Positions 63,401 to 64,000 of a stretch of 64,000 nt of DNA are shown here, piece after piece. Under the pieces are notes generated by a model, which searched no databases, was not told the DNA's origin, and worked only from the letters and a program-made list of their open reading frames with translations. Origin of the DNA: Diphasiastrum complanatum (Eukaryota; Streptophyta; Lycopodiopsida; Lycopodiales; Lycopodiaceae); contig CM055101.1 of the NCBI GenBank assembly GCA_029204225.1, forward strand, positions 40,436,961 through 40,500,960, given 5' to 3'. Each line of letters opens with the position of its first letter. The stretch's first letter is position 1. The translations under genes were made by a program, and so were the position numbers.

Positions 63401-63876
63401 AGTTGAAATTTTGTTAGGATCTAGTGCAGTATGCATATCACATCACACAATCACCATAGCCACTCCTCACAGGCTCTCAAAGATGGCACAACAAAAGTTA
63501 AGTCTATTATGAAGAAACACTATACATATAGCAAAGCCTCAAACTGCATGGGCTCAATAGGTGTCACTAAACTGGCCTACCACCTGCCAAACTAGAGTTA
63601 GGCCCACTATGGCCACATATACTGACAAACCTAGGACATGCCCCTGAGTATAGCATAATGAACTCAAAATCACTGTACAGGCTAACTTCTTCCTACGTGT
63701 GGCTACCCGGCTAACCCAAGTAGCCATCTACGAGATCAGTGCCCGATCAATATATCCTAACGGGTCACGTCCTGATCACAACCATATACAGTAAACCAAA
63801 TAAACTGTACAAGAATTACGTCATCACATTTAGAGCTTACATAAAATGTATATCAGATTAACTCTGATTTCTAACT
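63401..63876 (-). mobile_element. 5' LTR of element D
   Basis: 476 bp, AGTTGAAATTTTGTTAGG ... GATTTCTAACT; same length as the left LTR at 53009-53484. Confidence 0.9.
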
Positions 63877-64000
63877 TAAAATGTGCTAGAAATTGTAAGA
63901 TTCTTTTTTCCATGTGAGTATCCCATTGGTACATTATTTGTTCATCTAGTAGGTGAGTCAAAGAACACCTTGAACAAGCGTAAAGGCCCTATTTTCTCAC

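Larger units (their letters stand above)
53009..63876 (-). mobile_element. Large non-autonomous LTR element D (LARD-like)
   Basis: A minus-strand element: 5' LTR 63401-63876, primer site 63389-63400, leader 62503-63388, body 53495-57392, polypurine tract 53485-53494, 3' LTR 53009-53484. LTRs are 476 bp and end AGTT...AACT like element C. Flanks TAAAT (53004-53008) and TAAAA (63877-63881) agree at four of five bases. Without nested B2 the element is about 5.8 kb and has no gag, protease, integrase or reverse transcriptase, so it is a large retrotransposon derivative. A second copy of the body lies inverted at 2270-4406. Confidence 0.85.

Noticed and set aside
1-64000. tRNA and rRNA genes
   Set aside because: The TGGTATCAGAGC matches are primer-binding sites next to LTRs, not tRNA genes; no cloverleaf or rRNA block was seen.

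Overview
The window looks like nuclear DNA of a land plant with a repeat-rich genome. The evidence is many Ty1/copia LTR retrotransposons whose primer-binding sites read TGGTATCAGAGC or close variants (complementary to plant initiator tRNA-Met), Ty3/gypsy pieces, a MULE-type DNA transposon, a Helitron helicase scrap, and one gene with seven short-intron GT-AG exons. I see no bacterial operon, rRNA, tRNA or CRISPR array. The species cannot be named from this sequence alone.

Layout. 0-1.4 kb: copia gag/protease remnant with an antisense piece of gypsy gag inside it. 2.3-4.4 kb: inverted copy of a non-coding element body, followed by an 18-bp minisatellite and a Helitron helicase fragment. 4.9-7.1 kb: decayed copia gag/protease plus LTR-like DNA. 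7.2-11.8 kb: copia copy A1, split by a MULE (7855-9595) with a 9-bp target duplication. 12-15.3 kb: pieces of an unclassified transposase-like system. 16-19.6 kb: minus-strand acidic repeat protein and a SWIM/AT-hook transposase-like pseudogene. 21.4-22.4 kb: degenerate tandem repeats and GC-rich hairpins. 23.1-25.5 kb: the best gene model, seven exons, unknown function. 26-26.7 kb: paralogue of the 12-kb fragment. 27-28.9 kb: copia 5' end. 29-31.8 kb: nothing recognised. 31.8-34.3 kb: copia copy A2. 34.3-44.6 kb: decayed gypsy element (minus), broken by copia H, itself broken by the complete element B1 (35539-41089, target duplication CTTTT). 44.6-46.2 kb: rearranged copia. 46.4-47.5 kb: possible host-gene scraps. 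47546-52707: copia element C (target duplication AATAC) with a one-LTR insertion inside. 53009-63876: large non-autonomous element D, with the complete element B2 nested inside it (57398-62497, target duplication AAAAA).

The most interesting signal is a set of copia elements that have lost the reverse transcriptase core and carry other open sequence in its place. In family A (A1, A2) an insert of about 0.8-0.9 kb sits in frame between the first residues of reverse transcriptase and the last part of RNase H. In family B (B1, B2) a region of about 250 codons with no YVDD motif fills the space between integrase and the 3' LTR, and it aligns between two elements on opposite strands. B1 and B2 have nearly identical LTR pairs and intact target duplications, so they moved recently and must have been mobilised in trans. 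Integrase catalytic segments are also cut out of A2, B1 and B2. Elements C and D share leader sequence and have LTRs that end AGTT...AACT instead of TG...CA.
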